64,000 nt of DNA from the NCBI GenBank assembly GCA_030323305.1, contig CP106741.1, positions 2,887,501 through 2,951,500 on the forward strand. Reading direction: 5' to 3'. This stretch comes from Paenibacillus sp. CC-CFT747 (GTDB lineage: Bacteria > Bacillota > Bacilli > Paenibacillales > NBRC-103111). The notes beneath the pieces are model-generated. The model worked only from the letters and a program-made list of their open reading frames with translations, did not search any database and was not told the DNA's origin. Positions 59,256-64,000 of the stretch are shown piece after piece. How positions within the stretch are numbered: the first letter of the stretch is position 1; each line of letters starts with the position of its first letter. Made by a program: the position numbers and the translations under genes.

Positions 59256-60800
59256 CTACAAATGTTCCACCAGATCGCCCGGCAGAAGAGAGGAGTCCGT
59301 GAGACGGGAAGCCGCGGCCCGGTCCCCCGCTAGTCCGTGCAGGTACACTCCGAAGCAGGCGGCCTGCACGTCGGACAGCCCTTGGGCAAGCAGGCTTACA
59401 ATGACGCCGGACAGTACGTCGCCGGAACCGCCCTTCGCCATGGCCGCATTGCCGGTCGGGTTAAGGTAAACGCGGCCGTCCGGTGCGGCGATGACGGTAC
59501 GTGCTTCCTTCAGCACGAGCGTAACGCCGTGTTCGGAGGCATACCGGCTGGCGTGGCCGATGCGGTCCTTCTGCACCTCGGCGGTGGTCGTCCCGGCGAG
59601 CCGGGCCATCTCGCCGGGGTGAGGCGTGAGCACGGTGCCGGCCTCCCGGCGGGGCCACGAGGCGAAGTCGGACGCCTCCGCCAGCATATTGAGGGCATCG
59701 GCATCGAGCAGCAGCGGGCAATCGGCGCCTTCCCAGATCTCGCGCAGCCACTGGGCGTCCTCCGCGTAGCGGCCCATGCCGGGCCCGATCGCGAGCGCAT
59801 CCCGCTCGGCGGCGAGCGCCGTAATCGCGTCCGCGGCCACGTGCGTCCAGTCGCCGTGGCCCGCGTCCGCGATGCCGGCGAGCATCGCCTCGGGCAGCCG
59901 CCCGAGCAGATGCGGCGCGAGGCTCGCGGGCACGGCCCACGTCGCGAGCCCGCAGCCCGTGCGCAGCGCCGCCTTCGCGCAGAGCAGCCCGGCGCCGCTC
60001 ATGCGCTGCGTGCCGGCCGCGATGAGCGCGTGGCCGTAGCTGCCCTTGTGCGAGTCGGCGCTCCGCTTGCGGCTCACGTCGAGGCCGAGCTCCGCTAGCA
60101 CCGCCTCCGTCACGAGCTGCACGCGCACGCCGTGCTCCTCCGCGAGCGCGGACGGGATGCCGATCGGTCGGACGGCGACCGAGCCCGCCGCTTCCGCGCC
60201 GGGGAACTGCACGAGCCCCCGCTTCAGGAAAGCGAGGGCAACCGTGCGTTCCGCGCGGAGGCACGGCTCGTGCACGGCGCCGGTGTCGGCGTCGAGGCCG
60301 CTCGGCACGTCCGCGGCGACGACCGGCACGCCGGCGGCGTTCGCCTCGCGGATGAGCGCCGCGTAGGGGCCGCGCGGCGCGCCTTTGGCGCCGGTGCCGA
60401 GGAGCGCGTCGATGGCGCCGTCATAGCCGTCCCACGGGATCTCCTTCGTTCCGTAGACGAACGAAGGAACCCCGAGGCGGGCGGCGATGTCGCGCTGCAC
60501 GGCCGCTTCCCCGGCGAGCGCCTCCGGCGGCTCCGCGTAGACGACCTCGGCCCGGACGCCGGCCTCGAGCAGGTGGCGCACCGCAACGAGGCCGTCCCCG
60601 CCGTTGTTGCCCTTGCCGGCCAGGATGAGCCAGCGCTTGCGCAGCCGGTGCCCGGCGGCTTCCCGTTCCCGGGCAAGCTCAAGCGCTTCCCGCGCGATTT
60701 CTCTTCCCGCATTCTCCATGAGCACAAGCGCGGGAAGCCCGATCGTCTCGATCGTATGGCGGTCCAGCTTGCGCATTTCCTCCGAGGTTACGATATACAT
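59256..60800 (-). CDS. nnr: Bifunctional NAD(P)H-hydrate epimerase / ADP-dependent dehydratase
   Basis: Repairs hydrated NAD(P)H. The 514-residue product has the YjeF-N epimerase domain (about 1-215; GKGNNGGDGLVAVRHL, DALLGTG, DVPSGLDADTG) fused to the C-terminal ribokinase-like dehydratase (about 235-510; GSYGHALIAAGTQRMSGA, LTPHPGEMARL, NPTGNAAMAKGGSGDVLSG). The gene is intact. GGAGA precedes the ATG on the minus strand. Between about 59780 and 60420 the DNA is extremely GC-rich compared with both ends, an odd local composition. It fits the NAD theme of the nrtR block but lies far from it. Confidence 0.93.
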   Translation of the reverse strand: MYIVTSEEMRKLDRHTIETIGLPALVLMENAGREIAREALELAREREAAGHRLRKRWLILAGKGNNGGDGLVAVRHLLEAGVRAEVVYAEPPEALAGEAAVQRDIAARLGVPSFVYGTKEIPWDGYDGAIDALLGTGAKGAPRGPYAALIREANAAGVPVVAADVPSGLDADTGAVHEPCLRAERTVALAFLKRGLVQFPGAEAAGSVAVRPIGIPSALAEEHGVRVQLVTEAVLAELGLDVSRKRSADSHKGSYGHALIAAGTQRMSGAGLLCAKAALRTGCGLATWAVPASLAPHLLGRLPEAMLAGIADAGHGDWTHVAADAITALAAERDALAIGPGMGRYAEDAQWLREIWEGADCPLLLDADALNMLAEASDFASWPRREAGTVLTPHPGEMARLAGTTTAEVQKDRIGHASRYASEHGVTLVLKEARTVIAAPDGRVYLNPTGNAAMAKGGSGDVLSGVIVSLLAQGLSDVQAACFGVYLHGLAGDRAAASRLTDSSLLPGDLVEHL

Positions 60801-61081
60801 GAGCGGACATCTCCTTTTTGGTGGGATTAGGTTCCAAGGGTCAAGCCCGCTAAGGCGCGGGGGTTTTTACAGATCCATAGGGGAATGATAGAATCAAGTA
60901 TAGCGAAAAAAGCCCCCGGCACTACTTACCGGCCTCTGCCGATGTCAGTTGGACCGTGAAGGGTGCCCGTATCACGTGCTTGCCGCAAGAAACGGCCCCG
61001 AGCGGGGAAAGGCGGCAGCCAAGGCTCCTTTGCCGGGTGCTGTCATATACTAAGAAAACCGACCTGCAGGAGGATGTTAGC
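60801..61081. other. Divergent intergenic region between nnr and map
   Basis: About 280 bases with no gene. CCCGC/GCGGG (about 60848-60864) followed by GGTTTTT is a weak terminator-like hairpin on the plus strand with no upstream plus gene. A candidate promoter for map lies near 60895. No riboswitch is recognised. Confidence 0.4.
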
Positions 61082-61827
61082 GTGATCATAATCAAGACCC
61101 CTGAAGAAATAGAGAAGATGAGAGCGGCCGGCCGTCTGCTGGCCTCCTGTCATCAGGAAATCAAGAAGAGAATCAAGCCCGGCGTGACGACCTGGGAGAT
61201 CGACCAGTTCGTCGAGAAGTATCTGGAGGAACACGGGGCGGCGCCCGAACAGAAGGGCTACCACGGCTACGAGTACGCCACCTGCGCCTCCGTCAACGAC
61301 GTCATCTGCCACGGCTTTCCGAAGAAGGAGCCGCTGAAGGAAGGCGATATCGTGACCATCGACATGGTGGTCAACCTCGACGGCTGGCTCGCCGATTCCG
61401 CGTGGTCCTATCCGGTCGGAACGGTTTCCCCGGAAGCCCAGGCGCTTCTCGAAACGACCGAGGAGTCCCTCTATCGGGGGATTGAGAAGGCCGTGATCGG
61501 CAACCGGATCGGAGACATCTCGAATGCGATCCAAACCTTCGCCGAAGGACGCGGCTATTCGGTCGTACGGCAGTTTATCGGCCACGGCATCGGCTCGGAG
61601 ATGCACGAGGCTCCGGAGGTGCCCCACTACGGACCCGCGGGCAAGGGCCCCGGCTGAAGGAAGGCATGGTGCTCACCATTGAGCCGATGCTGAACATCGG
61701 ACGCTACGAGGCCAAGGTCGATGCGGACGGCTGGACCGCCCGTACCGTGGACGGCAGCTTGTCCGCCCAGTACGAGCATACGCTGGCCATTACGAAGGAC
61801 GGCCCGTTAATCTTAACGAAGCTTTAA
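61082..61827 (+). CDS. map: Methionine aminopeptidase type I, one frameshift
   Basis: Removes N-terminal Met. 248 residues after restoring a C at 61648-61651. Metal-ligand segments are present: EEHGAAP.. GYEYATCASVNDVICHGFP (His), EGDIVTIDMVVNLDGWLADS (Asp pair), FIGHGIGSEMHEAPEVPHYG (His) and MVLTIEPMLNIG (Glu), ending with QYEHTLAITKDGPLILT (Glu). GTG 61082 is preceded by AGGAGG. Length and motifs match the Bacillus type Ib/MetAP family. Confidence 0.92.
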
Positions 61828-62010
61828 GGCAGAAGACTCCCAGGATCTCCGCCGGCTTCGGAAATTCTTATCCGGCAAGGCTTCCCGAAGGCGGGAGCTC
61901 CCGGTTTCTCAACCCGTCCGGCTGTCCTGCAGCCGGACGGGGAGGACCGGAGCGCTTGCCTTGCTGCCGGCGTTATTCATACCATTCCATTAAGAAAGCA
62001 GGTAGAAGCC
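61828..62010. other. Intergenic region with perfect hairpin
   Basis: CCCGTCCGGCTG (61913-61924) pairs perfectly with CAGCCGGACGGG (61930-61941) around a five-base loop. It lacks a T run, so it is not a typical terminator. A CTTATCCGG nonamer at about 61867 recalls the end of the dispersed repeat. Confidence 0.45.
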
Positions 62011-62397
62011 ATGATACATAAACTAGAGCATGTCGGCATTATGGTGAAGGACATGGACGCTTCCATTCGATTCTACACGGAGATTCTGAACCTGGAGCTT
62101 GTCGGCCGGGAGAAGCTGGACAACGGGGTGGAGCTTTCCTTCCTGTCCTATCCGGATACGGATCACATTCAGGTGGAGCTCGTGGGGCGCGGCAGCGATG
62201 ACATCCCGGCCGCCGGCAAGGTCGACCATCTGGCCTTTACGGTAAGCAACATCGAAGCGGAAGTGGAGCGTCTCAGAGGGCTTGGGGTGAAGCTGATCGA
62301 CGAGAAGCCGAAGACTATTCTCGGCGGCGTTCAGATCGCCTTCTTCTACGGTCCCGACGGGGAACGCCTGGAATTCTTTCAACCGAAGCAAGCCTAA
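62011..62397 (+). CDS. VOC-family (glyoxalase/dioxygenase fold) protein
   Basis: 128 residues forming two beta-alpha-beta-beta-beta modules. Conserved ligand positions appear as KLEHVGIMVKDMDAS (His), VELVG (Glu), VDHLAFTV (His) and RLEFFQP (Glu), the metal set of glyoxalase I and related enzymes. AAGCAGG precedes the ATG. A methylglyoxal role is possible, but the family is broad. Confidence 0.82.
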   Translation: MIHKLEHVGIMVKDMDASIRFYTEILNLELVGREKLDNGVELSFLSYPDTDHIQVELVGRGSDDIPAAGKVDHLAFTVSNIEAEVERLRGLGVKLIDEKPKTILGGVQIAFFYGPDGERLEFFQPKQA

Positions 62398-62669
62398 CGC
62401 GGTAACGAAAGCGCTATCCGGGCAGCCGGGTTCTTCAACCGGACAGGCTTTCGAGTCCGAAGGTTTCGGCCGACCGCCCGATTTTCCCTGATTTTTTCCA
62501 TTTGAAGGTGAATCGTTCCCTCATAGGCTCTCTTCTGGCTTTACGGCCGGAAGGGGGCCTTTTTGGCCTTCCCGGTTTTCGCCAATTCCCTGACTTGTAG
62601 AGGATTTTGTGGAAAAATGTAGAATATTATCCCAGGACGGCACCATTGTGTTTGACGGGAGGGCTTTTT
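62398..62669. other. Intergenic region upstream of the sensor kinase
   Basis: About 270 bases without a gene. GCCGGGTT/AACCGGAC (62424-62447) is a terminator-like hairpin for the VOC gene, and CCGGAAGG/CCTTCCCGG (about 62548-62578) is a second hairpin before TTTT. I see no riboswitch consensus. Confidence 0.4.
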
Positions 62670-64000
62670 TTGTCGATTAAAATGAAATTGTCTTTGTATA
62701 TTTCCGTCATTCTGTCGATTATCCTGTCGGCTAATATCGTCCTGTACTACTATACCTCGCGGGATACCCTAAAAAGGGACCTGGAGGGACAGGTTCGGAT
62801 GGTTGCCCAGGAAATCGCTGTCGTCGTCGAACAATCGGACCGGGCATCCGCTTATTTACAGGAACAGCTGGGGGAAAGCTGAGACTCGCCGCCATTTCGG
62901 CACTGGGTGAGCTCGATCCCGATATCCGTCAGGTGACCGACGAAGAGCTGGTTAAGCTCAGTGACAAGCTGGATGTTTCCCATATTTCCCTGCTGCAGAG
63001 AAGAAACGACGATATTGTCGTGGTGAAATCGTCCGATCCCAAAGCCGTTAACAAAGGGGTCAAAGAGCTGGGCTACTGGTACACGGCGTTGGACCAGCTT
63101 ATGGCCAGCCATATCGTTACCGTTCCGCAAGGGCAGAAGCTGGCGAATTTCTGGTCCGGTCCTCTGGAGATCTCCACGACGGATCCCGATCATATTAACA
63201 AATGGGGGTATTATAACGACGGATCGAGGGATTATATTGTCAGCCCTTTTTTGAAAGGGAATTTCCTGGAAGAATTCAACCGGGTTACCGGACCGGAGAC
63301 GCTGGTGAACAAGCTTCTGAAGGAGAACCCGATGTTTTTTGAAATGACTGGATTCAATCCCGAATATTTCGGGAGGGATTCTACTTACTCCCTGTCTGAT
63401 GGCACGAAGCTGACACCGGAGGCAAGGAAGCCGATTCGGTTCGGAACCTACCAGCTTCCGGATGCAAGGGATGAAGCGGAAATCCGCCGGGTCCATGAGG
63501 AAGGGCGGTCCTTGATGACCGAAGGGAATCTGGCCGACGGCCGAAGGGTCATCAAGAGCTTCATTCCCATTCCAGGCAGCAGACCGCTTGTCATTGGAAT
63601 CGTCACGGATTCGGCGGCCGTTTACGGGGTGCTTAAGGAGCAGCTGGTCAAGCACATCTTCATTTCCCTTCTCCTGCTCGCCATTATTGTGGCCACGAGC
63701 TATTTGTTTGCCGATTATTTCATCCGTCCCTTGGACCGCATTCTAGAGAAGGTCAATCGCATCGCGGCGGGAGACTTCGGTCCCCCCGTCACCATACGAG
63801 GGACCGATGAGTTCAGTCTGCTGGCCGACCGGGTGAATGTCATGTCGGGCAATCTCGAGGCTTCGACGGCCCGGCTTAAAGAGACGGTGGAGGAGCTGAA
63901 TTCCACGAAGCAGTATCTGGAATCGTTCATCACCAACACGTCGGACTCCATTCAGGTAGTGGATCTGGAAGGAAGAACAATCCTGACGAACCAAGCCTTC
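62670..64000 (+). CDS. Sensor histidine kinase with HAMP and PAS domains (3' end outside window), one frameshift
   Basis: 443 or more residues visible after restoring an A at 62875-62877. TTG 62670 has GGGAGG seven bases upstream. Membrane helix 1 (about 5-27) and helix 2 (about 330-352) enclose an extracellular cache-like sensor domain; then HAMP (YFIRPLDRILEKVNRIAAGD), a short helical link, and the start of a PAS domain (SFITNTSDSIQVVDLEGRTI). The kinase core lies beyond 64000. Domain order resembles sporulation or environmental sensor kinases; signal unknown. Confidence 0.75.

Overview
The window looks like chromosomal DNA from a spore-forming, high-GC member of the Bacillota, most likely Paenibacillus or a close relative. 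The evidence is Gram-positive style: strong AGGAGG-type ribosome binding sites, frequent TTG/GTG starts, a proS T-box leader, the sporulation protein YyaC, a class D sortase with an LPXTG-type substrate, a YesN/YesM-type two-component pair, a DUF1540 protein and two holin-like peptide loci. I see no rRNA, tRNA, CRISPR array, prophage or transposase gene.

Layout. 1-9.5 kb: end of an ECF transporter EcfT, a DinB-like protein, an intracellular type I pullulanase, an acidic protein, an oxidoreductase/sugar-isomerase pair, an NAD-epimerase with a Zn-ribbon protein, and a LysM-3D cell-wall protein. 9.6-14.5 kb: an RNA methyltransferase, then an NAD-salvage block (nrtR, pnuC, nadR, ADP-ribosylglycohydrolase) with palindromes matching between its promoters. 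14.7-19.5 kb: a hemolysin III-like protein, glutaminyl-tRNA synthetase (unusual for Bacillota), a dispersed palindromic repeat, the T-box and proS, and a holin-like toxin locus. 20-26 kb: MBL hydrolase, nagB-nagA, DoxX behind an FNR-like site, L-lactate dehydrogenase, and an M50 protease. 26.4-33.6 kb: an unknown protein, a PDZ-Lon protease, a uronate dehydrogenase-like protein, fumC, and a tandem pair of DGQHR (DndB-like) genes.

33.9-50.2 kb is a carbohydrate catabolism island. It has an E. coli-type NagA homologue, four Gfo/Idh/MocA oxidoreductases, a sugar isomerase, a beta-mannosidase, a DUF4091 (GH123-like) protein, an unknown protein, a YesN/YesM regulator pair and, on the other strand, a parallel beta-helix protein. 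The first nine genes are tightly spaced, some overlapping, and end at a strong terminator. No transporter lies in the island. 50.4-64 kb holds small conserved proteins, an acyltransferase, YyaC, a YedK-type SOS protease, sortase plus its LPQTG substrate, a second holin-like toxin, a WG-repeat lipoprotein, NAD(P)H-hydrate repair enzyme, methionine aminopeptidase, a glyoxalase-fold protein and the start of a sensor kinase.

A dominant feature of the DNA itself is that 24 otherwise good protein genes are broken by single-base shifts, nearly all one missing base next to a short homopolymer. Restoring one base at each place yields full-length family members of correct length. I therefore annotate these as genes spanning the shift, and suspect systematic homopolymer under-calling in the sequence rather than real gene decay.
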